Positions 32,456-40,521 of a stretch of 46,277 nucleotides of DNA are shown piece after piece. Position 1 is the first letter of the stretch, and each line of letters starts with the position of its first letter. The DNA lies in assembly GCA_963640685.1 (NCBI GenBank), contig CAVIAA010000016.1, positions 1-46,277 of the forward strand. The letters are read 5' to 3'. A program made the translations under genes and the position numbers. The notes under the pieces were generated by a model. It saw only the letters and a program-made list of their open reading frames with translations, made no database searches and was not told where the DNA came from. The stretch is from SFEL01 sp963640685. Lineage in GTDB: Bacteria > Bacillota > Clostridia > Christensenellales > CAG-138.

Positions 32456-33340
32456 ATGCTTTATTCAGAGCAAATGAAGCGTTATAGGGATATTATAGAG
32501 GCGCGGCTTTTTGATATTGTAGATGAATGTGGTGCGCCGGCGCAGCTTAAAAGTGCAATGCGTTACAGCCTTGAGGCGGGCGGAAAGCGGCTGCGCCCGG
32601 TTATGACGCTTTATGTATGCGATGTGCTGGGAGGGGATATCGAGCGGGCGCTTCCCTTTGCGTGTGCGCTGGAAATGATACATACTTATTCGCTGATACA
32701 CGATGATCTGCCATGTATGGATGACGACGATTTTCGCCGGGGAATGCCTTCGAATCACAAGGTATTTGGCGAGGCGAATGCCGTCCTTGCGGGAGACGGG
32801 CTGCTGTCACTTGCGTTTGATACCATGCTTACAGCCATATCAAGCAACCCGTCTGAGCGGGAGATAAACGCGGCGCGGGCGGTATCCGAGGGCGCAGGCG
32901 TAAACGGCATGATCGCCGGCCAAACGGAGGATCTTGCTTCTGAGCGCGGCGGCGCACGGGATATGGATACGCTGCGATTCATACATAAAAACAAGACCGG
33001 CGCAATGATACGCGCGGCGCTCCTCGCAGGGGGGTATATCGCAGGAGCAGATGCGGAGCAGCTGAGTGCCCTTAGCAAATTTGGCTATGCCTATGGCGAC
33101 CTATTCCAGCAGACGGATGATATTCTGGATATCGAGGGCAGCTTTGAGGGCATGGGAAAGACGCTGGGCAAGGACGCAATTGAAGACAAGCTGACATATG
33201 TCGCTTTGCTCGGCCTGAATGAAGCAAAAAGGAAAGCCTGTGACGCGGCTGAAAATGCGCTCGCGGCTCTTGATATATTCGGAGAGAAGGCAACATTACT
33301 CAGAGAGCTTACGGAGGCTACGGTAAGCCGCAGAAGCTAA
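32456..33340 (+). CDS. ispA: Polyprenyl (farnesyl) diphosphate synthase
   Basis: Trans-prenyltransferase that builds FPP or GGPP from DMAPP and IPP. The first aspartate motif is DDLPCMDDDDFRRG and the second is QQTDDILDIEG, with the lysine-arginine block GGKRLRPV upstream. I start at ATG 32456, with GGAGG seven bases upstream; a GTG at 32450 is less likely. The product has 294 residues. The region before the first aspartate motif (MIHTYSLIH) has Tyr at the fifth position upstream, consistent with a short-chain product, but chain length cannot be fixed from this. It is followed by dxs, which supplies the precursor pathway. Confidence 0.93.
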   Translation: MLYSEQMKRYRDIIEARLFDIVDECGAPAQLKSAMRYSLEAGGKRLRPVMTLYVCDVLGGDIERALPFACALEMIHTYSLIHDDLPCMDDDDFRRGMPSNHKVFGEANAVLAGDGLLSLAFDTMLTAISSNPSEREINAARAVSEGAGVNGMIAGQTEDLASERGGARDMDTLRFIHKNKTGAMIRAALLAGGYIAGADAEQLSALSKFGYAYGDLFQQTDDILDIEGSFEGMGKTLGKDAIEDKLTYVALLGLNEAKRKACDAAENALAALDIFGEKATLLRELTEATVSRRS

Positions 33341-33348
33341 AGACAACT

Positions 33349-35184
33349 ATGACCAGTTATATTAAAAACATAAGCTCAATAGAGGACTTCAGGCGCATCC
33401 CGGAGGATGAGCTTGATGGCCTTGCGGCAGAGATAAGGGAATTCCTCGTGCAGTCGGTATCAAAAACCGGCGGACATCTGGCATCTAATCTTGGCGTGGT
33501 TGAGCTTACGATAGCGTTGCAAAAGGCGTTTGATACGCCAAATGACAAGATAATATTCGACGTTGGACACCAAACCTACGTCAACAAAATACTTACGGGT
33601 CGGGCGGCCAAGTTTGATACGCTAAGGCAGCTAGGTGGCCTTTCCGGCTTCCCCAAAACGGCCGAAAGTGAATTTGACACCTTTAATACCGGCCATTCCA
33701 GCACATCGATATCTGCAGCCTTGGGCATGCTCAGAGCTATGCGGCTCAAGGGGGAGAACGGCCGGGCTGTGGCGGTGATAGGTGACGGGGCGCTGACGGG
33801 CGGGATGGCCTTCGAGGCGCTGAACGACGCGGGGCAGAGCGAGCTTCCGCTCATTGTAGTGCTGAACGACAACAATATGTCAATATCGAGGAACGTCGGC
33901 GCGCTGCCGCGGCATCTGGACAGCATCCGAGCAAGCAGCGGCTACCTTGCCTTTAAGCGCAGAACGGTAGATTTGCTGGATAAAATGCCAAAGGCCGGCA
34001 CAAAGATACACGCATGGCTTTCGAAGGTGAAATCAAGAATCAAATACCTGCTGCTGCCAAATGTGCTCTTTGAGGAGCTTGGCTTTACCTATTTAGGACC
34101 CGTATCGGGTCACGACATAAAAGGACTTACCGAGGCGCTCAACCTCGCGAAAAAAGTTCCAAACCCGGTGCTTTTGCATGTTCAAACCGTAAAGGGCAGG
34201 GGCTATGCGCCGGCAGAAAGGGAGCCGAGCAGGTTCCACGGCATAGGCAAATTTGACCCTGCGACGGGGCAAAGCCCGACGGGCGGAAAAAAGAGCAACT
34301 CCGCCGTTGCGGGGGAGACCCTGTGTGCAATGGGCGAAAGCGAGAGCGCTCTTGCCGTGATAACCGCTGCAATGAGCACCGGCACCGGAATGGAGCCGTT
34401 CAGAGAAAAATATCCGAGTAGGTTTTTTGATGTAGGCATAGCGGAGCAGCACGCCGTGACTATGGCAGCGGGGCTTGCCGCAGGCGGGCTGAAACCCGTC
34501 GTAGCGGTGTATTCCTCCTTTCTTCAGCGGGCATACGACCAAATGCTCCATGACGTTGCGCTGCAGAGGCTGCATGTGGTTTTTGCAATAGATCGTGCGG
34601 GTCTCGTCGGGCCGGATGGCGAGACGCATCAGGGCGTTTATGATATCGCCTACTGCCTGACCATGCCGTATATAGACATGTATTCGCCCTCTTCAATGCA
34701 GGAGCTTAGGGAAATGCTGAAAATGGCGGTGGACGGCGTTAACCCCGCAGCGGTGAGGTACGGGCGCGGCAGCCTGCCGGATAAGCAATATCCGCCGGTC
34801 GAGTATGCAAAGTGGCTCGAGCTTAGGCCGGTGTCGAGGGTGACTGTGATAGCTACCGGGCGCATGGTGGAAATAGCAGAAAGGGCGACGGATACCCTTG
34901 GCGTGGGCTTGGTGAATGCGAGATTCATACGCCCTATGGACGAGGAAATGCTGAATAAAATACGCGAAACGGCAAAACATGTGATAACGATAGAGGATGG
35001 CATAGTGCAGGGAGGCATGGGCAGCCGGATAGCCCAGCGGCTCTCCGGCATAAGGGTCGAGTGCTTGGGCGTCGGCGAAATGCCGGTTTGTCAGGGCAGC
35101 ATCGATGAGCAGACGAGGCTGTCGGGTATGGACGAGGCCGCTGTGCGCGTTAGGGTGCTTATGGCACTGGAGGGTGTAAAATGA
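33349..35184 (+). CDS. dxs: 1-deoxy-D-xylulose-5-phosphate synthase
   Basis: First enzyme of the MEP isoprenoid pathway; condenses pyruvate and glyceraldehyde-3-phosphate using thiamine diphosphate. The thiamine-binding motif is GDGALTGGMAFEALNDAG, with HQTYVNKILTGR and GHSSTSISAALG upstream. The transketolase pyrimidine domain has DRAGLVGPDGETHQGVYD, and the C-terminal domain has RFIRPMD. At 611 residues it is complete. It lies in the ispA-dxs-tlyA cluster typical of Firmicutes and overlaps tlyA by four bases. Confidence 0.97.
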   Translation: MTSYIKNISSIEDFRRIPEDELDGLAAEIREFLVQSVSKTGGHLASNLGVVELTIALQKAFDTPNDKIIFDVGHQTYVNKILTGRAAKFDTLRQLGGLSGFPKTAESEFDTFNTGHSSTSISAALGMLRAMRLKGENGRAVAVIGDGALTGGMAFEALNDAGQSELPLIVVLNDNNMSISRNVGALPRHLDSIRASSGYLAFKRRTVDLLDKMPKAGTKIHAWLSKVKSRIKYLLLPNVLFEELGFTYLGPVSGHDIKGLTEALNLAKKVPNPVLLHVQTVKGRGYAPAEREPSRFHGIGKFDPATGQSPTGGKKSNSAVAGETLCAMGESESALAVITAAMSTGTGMEPFREKYPSRFFDVGIAEQHAVTMAAGLAAGGLKPVVAVYSSFLQRAYDQMLHDVALQRLHVVFAIDRAGLVGPDGETHQGVYDIAYCLTMPYIDMYSPSSMQELREMLKMAVDGVNPAAVRYGRGSLPDKQYPPVEYAKWLELRPVSRVTVIATGRMVEIAERATDTLGVGLVNARFIRPMDEEMLNKIRETAKHVITIEDGIVQGGMGSRIAQRLSGIRVECLGVGEMPVCQGSIDEQTRLSGMDEAAVRVRVLMALEGVK

Positions 35185-35987
35185 GCGGAACAAGGGCAGA
35201 TGTCAGGCTCGTCGAGCTGGGATTGGCTCAGAGCAGGGAAAAGGCGCGCACGCTTATCATGGCGGGAGAGGTGTACCTCGATACGCTGCGCATAGACAAG
35301 CCCGGCACAACGATACCGGAGGATGCCTTGCTTACGGTAAAGGAGCAGGCCATACCATTTGTAAGCCGCGGCGGGCTCAAACTGGACAAGGCGGTAAAAA
35401 AATACGGTCTCAGCTTCGAGGATATGGTCACTATGGACGTGGGGGCTTCAACCGGCGGCTTTACAGACTGTATGCTGCAAAACGGGGCAAAGAAGGTATA
35501 CGCAATAGACGTGGGCTACGGTCAGCTGGATTGGAAGCTTAGAAACGACCCGAGGGTAAAGGTCATGGAGCGGACAAACGCCAGAAATATGGAACCGAGC
35601 TGGTTTGACGAGGAGCCGGATTTTGCCTCAATGGACGTTTCCTTCATTTCGGTGAGGCTGATACTGCCCGCAATATATGGCTGCCTGAGGGAAAACGCAA
35701 AGGCGGTTATTTTGGTGAAGCCACAGTTTGAAGCGGGCAGGGGCAAGGTCGGCAAAAACGGAGTTGTACGGGATAAGGCAACGCATATACAGGTTGTCGA
35801 GGATATTGCGGCGTTTGCCCTGAGCACAGGCTTTTCAATACTGGATATCGACTATTCTCCGATAACCGGCCCAAAGGGCAATATAGAATTTTTGCTGCTG
35901 CTGCAAAAGGATGGCTCAATGGAAGGTATCGGGCTCATCGGTGATATACCGCATATTGTGGAGCTGGCGCATGATGAGCTGGACTGA
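35181..35987 (+). CDS. tlyA: TlyA family rRNA (cytidine-2'-O)-methyltransferase
   Basis: An S4 RNA-binding domain (residues 1-60, ADVRLVELGLAQSREKAR) is fused to an FtsJ/RrmJ-like methyltransferase with motif I DVGASTGGFTDCML and the catalytic-site block VKPQFEAGRGKVGK. The TlyA family methylates 16S and/or 23S rRNA; in some species it was named a hemolysin (YqxC), but the methyltransferase role is better supported. At 268 residues it is typical. The start follows the dxs overlap (ATGA). Confidence 0.93.
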   Translation: MSGTRADVRLVELGLAQSREKARTLIMAGEVYLDTLRIDKPGTTIPEDALLTVKEQAIPFVSRGGLKLDKAVKKYGLSFEDMVTMDVGASTGGFTDCMLQNGAKKVYAIDVGYGQLDWKLRNDPRVKVMERTNARNMEPSWFDEEPDFASMDVSFISVRLILPAIYGCLRENAKAVILVKPQFEAGRGKVGKNGVVRDKATHIQVVEDIAAFALSTGFSILDIDYSPITGPKGNIEFLLLLQKDGSMEGIGLIGDIPHIVELAHDELD

Positions 35988-36020
35988 TGCATATTTTTTC
36001 AAAAAAATTATATTTATTAC

Positions 36021-36050
36021 TTGAAATGCGTAGAGGTGCGGGCATATAAT
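36021..36050 (+). promoter_or_regulatory. nadK promoter
   Basis: TTGAAA (36021-36026), 18 bp, TATAAT (36045-36050). The leader to nadK is about 115 nt and contains a short palindrome GATAATTATC; no other signal is seen in the 35988-36170 gap. Confidence 0.75.
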
Positions 36051-36170
36051 TGACTTATGTCGAGAGAAGTGCTGCTGATAATTATCCTCTGATCACGCTT
36101 TGCTGCCCATATGCCGATTGCAGATAGTAAGTATATTTTTTCAATTTTAGACCGGAAGATAGGTGTTTGA

Positions 36171-36992
36171 ATGCAGGTTAAGAGCGTTGGCATATTTGCA
36201 AACCCCAACAACGACGGAGCCCTTGCCGCGGTGAGCGCAGTGTACGGCGCAGCGAGCGAGCGGGGAATAGATTGCTTCATAGATGAGTCGTTTTCGGATA
36301 TGCCGGAATTTCGGAATTACGAGACGATACAGAGGCGAACGCCCGAGCTTATGGCGGCGATAGGCGGCGATGGAACGATACTTCGTGCGGCGGCATACGC
36401 AGCAGAGCATGAAATACCCATACTTGGCATCAACTTTGGCCGTATAGGCTTTTTAAGCGAGATAACGGTAGACGGTATAGGCGAGGCGCTTGATGCGATC
36501 CGAAATGACCGCTTCCGTGCCGACAGATGCATGATGCTTTCCTGTAGCGTAAATGACGAGGCCGGAAGGAACTGCCTGAATGAGGCGGTATTGTATAGAA
36601 AAAAGTTTACCGGTGTGGTGTCAATCACGGTAAAGGTAGATGGCGTGAACGCCGGAACGGTATCCTGCGACGGGCTTATAGTTGCGACCCCAACCGGCTC
36701 TACCGGCTACTCGATATCTGCCGGCGGCCCGGTGATAGCTCCAGGCGCGGATGTGCTCATAATCAATCCCATATGCCCTCATACGCTGGCGTTTAGGCCG
36801 ATAGTAGCACCGGGGGATTCTCAAATTGAGCTTTCGATAGACCAAGAGGGTTTCCTTGGGCTGGATGGGGTATCAACGGAGCGCGTGATCAAGGGGGATA
36901 CCGTAAAAATATGCAGGAGCGACAGGAAGACCACCTTTATACGGTTTAACGAGAGAAACCTTTATTCGCTGATAAAGAGCAAGCTTTCATAA
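36171..36992 (+). CDS. nadK: NAD kinase
   Basis: Phosphorylates NAD to NADP. The conserved GGDGT is at residues 65-69, followed by GINFGRIGFLSE, the NEAVL block and the substrate loop TPTGSTGYSISAGGP. At 273 residues it has the normal size. Starts after CCGGAAGATAGGTG, with its own promoter. argR and recN follow, the usual Firmicutes order. Confidence 0.96.
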   Translation: MQVKSVGIFANPNNDGALAAVSAVYGAASERGIDCFIDESFSDMPEFRNYETIQRRTPELMAAIGGDGTILRAAAYAAEHEIPILGINFGRIGFLSEITVDGIGEALDAIRNDRFRADRCMMLSCSVNDEAGRNCLNEAVLYRKKFTGVVSITVKVDGVNAGTVSCDGLIVATPTGSTGYSISAGGPVIAPGADVLIINPICPHTLAFRPIVAPGDSQIELSIDQEGFLGLDGVSTERVIKGDTVKICRSDRKTTFIRFNERNLYSLIKSKLS

Positions 36993-37068
36993 CGCGACGG
37001 CTTTTGCGGCGCAGCGTGTTATACCCCATGGCGGGAGTACAATTATAGTGGACGGAGGAACGGGACGC

Positions 37069-37521
37069 ATGAAATCTGCACGACATTCCATGATACTTGA
37101 GCTTATCGACCAATACGACATAGACACGCAGGAGGAGCTTGCGTCGCTGCTTAAGGCAAGGGGGCTTAAGGTTACTCAGGCTACGGTCTCACGTGATATC
37201 AAGGATCTCAGACTGATAAAGGTGCTTACTAATGAGGGAAATTACAAATACGCAACGGTGGACAAGGCCGAGGCGGGGTTGAAGGACAAATTTATAAATA
37301 TATTTGCCCATTCTGTGGTTTCAATGGCACAGGCCGGCAACCTTATAGTAATAAAGACCATAACCGGGACTGCGCCTGCTGCGGCGGAGGCTATCGATTC
37401 GATGCGACTTGAGGATGTCGTGGGTACCATGGCGGGGGACAACACTATATTTGTCGCCGTAAAGGATCCTGCGGTTACACCCGGGCTTATAAATCGGTTT
37501 CAGGGTATGCTGAAGTCCTGA
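37069..37521 (+). CDS. argR: Arginine repressor ArgR/AhrC
   Basis: Arginine-responsive regulator, normally a hexamer. The N-terminal winged helix (1-70) contains RHSMILELIDQYDIDTQEEL and VTQATVSRDIKDLRLIKV. The C-terminal oligomerisation domain has the arginine contact block GTAPAAAEAIDSM and VVGTMAGDNTIFV. I start at ATG 37069 behind GGAGG; a GTG at 37048 is in frame but overlaps that site. Length 150. It precedes recN, the conserved position of ahrC in Firmicutes, where it may not act on neighbours. Confidence 0.94.
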   Translation: MKSARHSMILELIDQYDIDTQEELASLLKARGLKVTQATVSRDIKDLRLIKVLTNEGNYKYATVDKAEAGLKDKFINIFAHSVVSMAQAGNLIVIKTITGTAPAAAEAIDSMRLEDVVGTMAGDNTIFVAVKDPAVTPGLINRFQGMLKS

Positions 37522-37533
37522 CGGGAGAGGCAT

Positions 37534-39225
37534 ATGCTTAAAAAACTGTGCATAAAAAATGTCGCCCTGATAGAGCGGCTGGATATGGAATTTGAAAATG
37601 GATTTAACGTGCTGACCGGCGAGACCGGCGCCGGAAAATCCATTATTATTGATGCGGTGAACCTCGCTCTCGGCGAGCGGGCAAACCGTGAGCTCATAAC
37701 GACCGGCGCGGATAAGGCATCCGTTGAGGCGGAGTTTGACATAGACGGCTGCGATGCGGTAAGAGCTGCCCTTGCGGATAATGAGCTGGAAAACGACGGA
37801 TTGATAATATCCCGCGAGCTTTCAGCTTCCGGCAAAAATGTATGCAGGATAAACGGCACGTTGGTCAACCTTGCAACGCTGAAGCAGGTAACAGAGCTGC
37901 TGGTGGATGTTCACGGGCAGCATGAGCATCAGTCGCTGCTGATGCAGAGCCGCCATGTCGATTTTTTGGATAGCTTCGGCGGGGAAAGAAACAAAAAGCA
38001 GAAGCAGAAGGTAGCGGCGCTGTACTCAAAATACAAGGCCATACGCTCGGAGCTGCTCGGCGGCTTTGGCTCGGAGGACGAGCGAGCAAGGGAAGCTGAT
38101 ATACTCAGGTATCAGATAAACGAGATAGAGCGAGCCGGCATTTCGGAGGACGAGGAGAAAAAGCTGCTTGAAGAACGGGCGGTGCTTACCAATGCGGAGC
38201 GGATAATGCACTCCCTCAGAGAAAGCTCGGAGGCGGTCTGCGGGGAAGAAGGCGCAGTTGGCCTTATAAGCGAGGCCGTATCCGCCCTTAAAGAGATATC
38301 CGATATATCGAATGAGTACGCCGAGCTTTATGCAAGGCTCAGTGAGGCGTATTACTCAATCGAAGACATAGGCTATTCACTAAGGGATATGAGGGATTCC
38401 TTTGATTTTGAGCCGGACAGGATAGATGCGGTTGAACGCAGGCTGGAGACTTACTCAAATCTAAAGAAAAAATACGGTCCCGAGGTGCAAAACGTAGCAG
38501 CGTTCGCCCAAAAGGCCGAAGAACGCTTGGAGCAGCTTGAGGGAGCGCAGGAAAAGCGCGAAAGACTGGCGGGTCAGCTTGCGGAGACCGAGGCTTTATA
38601 TATGGCAGAGGCTGAAGAACTGACGGCGCTGCGCACGGAAGACGCGAAGAGGCTGCAGATAGAGCTGCTGGCTCATCTTGCCGATCTCGGCATGGAAAAG
38701 GCACGGTTTGAGGTCAATATCCAGCCGGCAAAGGAGATAAGCGGCAGCGGAATGGACAGGGTGGAGTTCATGCTTTCCGCAAACAAGGGTGAGAGCCTGA
38801 AGCCGCTCGAAAAGGTAGCCTCCGGCGGAGAAATGTCCAGAATAATGCTGGCCTTTAAGGCGATAGCCGCAGATGCGGATTCCATACCGACGCTGATATT
38901 TGATGAGATAGACACCGGTATAAGCGGGCATATAGCTGCGGTTGTCGGCGAAAAAATGGTGAGCATTGCGGATAACCGTCAGGTGCTATGCGTTACTCAT
39001 CTGCCGCAGATAGCTGCTCTGGCCGATGTTCACTTTATGGTGAGCAAGCAGGACGACGGAAGCACCACGAGAACCACGTTGAAGCGGCTAAATATGGAGG
39101 AGCGCTATGAGTATATTGCAAGGATGATGAGCGGCATGGAGGATTCCAGGCTGGCATATGAGCATGCTAAAGAGCTAATATTGCGCTCTGAGGGCATAAA
39201 GGCGGAGAGACGCAAAAATAAATAA
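37534..39225 (+). CDS. recN: DNA repair protein RecN
   Basis: SMC-like ATPase that gathers DNA ends during double-strand break repair. The N-terminal Walker A is GETGAGKS (29-36), with HGQHEHQSLL in the ABC-like D region. Long coiled coils flank the middle, and the C-terminal half has the signature EKVASGGEMSRIMLAFK and Walker B PTLIFDEIDTGISG. At 563 residues it is complete. A strong terminator at 39250 follows. Confidence 0.97.
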   Translation: MLKKLCIKNVALIERLDMEFENGFNVLTGETGAGKSIIIDAVNLALGERANRELITTGADKASVEAEFDIDGCDAVRAALADNELENDGLIISRELSASGKNVCRINGTLVNLATLKQVTELLVDVHGQHEHQSLLMQSRHVDFLDSFGGERNKKQKQKVAALYSKYKAIRSELLGGFGSEDERAREADILRYQINEIERAGISEDEEKKLLEERAVLTNAERIMHSLRESSEAVCGEEGAVGLISEAVSALKEISDISNEYAELYARLSEAYYSIEDIGYSLRDMRDSFDFEPDRIDAVERRLETYSNLKKKYGPEVQNVAAFAQKAEERLEQLEGAQEKRERLAGQLAETEALYMAEAEELTALRTEDAKRLQIELLAHLADLGMEKARFEVNIQPAKEISGSGMDRVEFMLSANKGESLKPLEKVASGGEMSRIMLAFKAIAADADSIPTLIFDEIDTGISGHIAAVVGEKMVSIADNRQVLCVTHLPQIAALADVHFMVSKQDDGSTTRTTLKRLNMEERYEYIARMMSGMEDSRLAYEHAKELILRSEGIKAERRKNK

Positions 39226-39249
39226 TAAAAAGCGATGCCGCTGCAGACC

Positions 39250-39289
39250 ATAAGCACTGTGGAGCGAGACTCCGCAGTGCTTATTTTTT
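39250..39289 (+). terminator. recN terminator upstream of spoIVB
   Basis: ATAAGCACTG-GGAG and CTCC-CAGTGCTTAT form a 14-bp interrupted stem with a 5-base loop, followed by six T. It isolates spoIVB from recN read-through; any spoIVB promoter must lie in or before this structure. Confidence 0.92.
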
Positions 39290-39306
39290 CAGGCGGTGAT
39301 GCAAAA

Positions 39307-40479
39307 ATGGAAAAACTTTGGCGGAAGGTCACGAGGTGCGGGGCACTGCTGCTCTGCGCTGTGATAGTATGCTTTAACTCCGGCGAGCAGATGCAGCTTA
39401 TAAGAAAGCTGCCTGGCAGCGTTACTGAAGAGCAGCTCGAGGAGCTTCGGCATGCTCTGAAGGGTCCGTTGAGCCTGTATGAGGATGGTGAAACATATGT
39501 TTCGGAGGATCTTTCCGAAAGCCTTGATGAAGCGGGCGGAAGCGCAAGCATACGCCTGTTTGGCGTGCTGCCGTTAAAAAGCATAGAATACGGCGAAAGA
39601 CGCACCGTTACGGTCATGCCGGGAGGAATGCCGATAGGAGTATCTATATATACTGATGGCGCGCTCGTTGTAGGTCTTGGCAGCGTATCCGAAACGGAGC
39701 AGCTTTGCCCTGCGGCTGAGGCCGGTATAAAGGCGGGCGATGTGATAACCGCCGTGGATGGGGAGCAGGTAAGAGATTCGCTGCACCTGAGCGAGCTTTG
39801 CTCAAAGGGCGGAGAGGTGAGGGTGTCGCTGAGACGAAACGGAAAGCACATGGAGCTTATGCTGACGCCGCACGTTGGTGAGGACGGCGTATACCGTGCT
39901 GGAATGTGGGTAAGAGACAGCACCTCCGGTATAGGCACGCTATCTTTTTATAATATGTCATCGCTGAAATTCGGCGCGCTGGGGCATCCGATAACCGATA
40001 TGGATACCGGCACTGTGATAGATGTTGGCAGCGGAAGCATAGTCGAATCCAGCATAATAGGCGTGTCAGCGGGCAGCAATGGAAGCCCGGGTGAAGTAAT
40101 AGGCTCATTTTCGCTGGACAGCAGACAGCTGGGCAGCATTGAGCTGAACTGCGAATACGGCCTGTATGGCATCATGGACTCGCTGCCGGTGAACCCGCTC
40201 TATCCGGATGGGGTACGTCTTGCCTATCCGGATGAGATACATACAGGCAGTGCCGAGATACTGACCACGGTAGACGACAAGGGGGTGAAGGCTTATTCGT
40301 GCGAGATAATAAAGCTGTATACACAAAATGAACTCAGCGGCAAGGGCATGGTGATAAGGGTCACGGATAAGGAACTCATCGAGGCAACGGGTGGCATAGT
40401 TCAGGGGAACAGCGGTAGCCCGGTGATCCAGGACGGGAAGCTGGTAGGTGCCGTCACGCATGTGTGTGTCAATCTATGA
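39307..40479 (+). pseudogene. spoIVB: spoIVB, 3' end removed by an inserted element
   Basis: Forespore-secreted S55 serine peptidase that triggers pro-sigma-K processing. Seen: a membrane signal (CGALLLCAVIVCF), a PDZ domain (about 108-190, AGIKAGDVITAVDGE), and the SpoIVB domain with His227 (GHPITD), Asp354 (VTD) and the active serine Ser369 in GNSGSP. After Ser369 the family continues GAVTHVFVNDPT-GYG---EWML to the end. Here it reads GAVTHVCVNL and stops at 390, about 27 residues early, and a serine recombinase follows 42 bases on in convergent orientation. The catalytic residues remain, so partial function cannot be excluded. The ATG at 39307 follows AGGCGGTG. spo0A, its usual neighbour, would lie beyond the element. 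Confidence 0.9.
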
Positions 40480-40518
40480 TACCTACAGCTATGTGGGTGA
40501 CCTGATGATACCTACATA
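40476..40518. repeat. Repeats next to the left attachment junction
   Basis: ATGATACCTACA occurs twice (40476-40487 and 40505-40516), 29 bp apart. The second copy is also the right arm of an inverted repeat: TATGTGGGT (40490-40498) with ACCTACATA (40510-40518), 8 of 9 matching. These lie directly beside the spoIVB break and could be the recombinase binding arm of attL. The exact core cannot be read from one end. Confidence 0.6.
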
Positions 40519-40521
40519 ACC

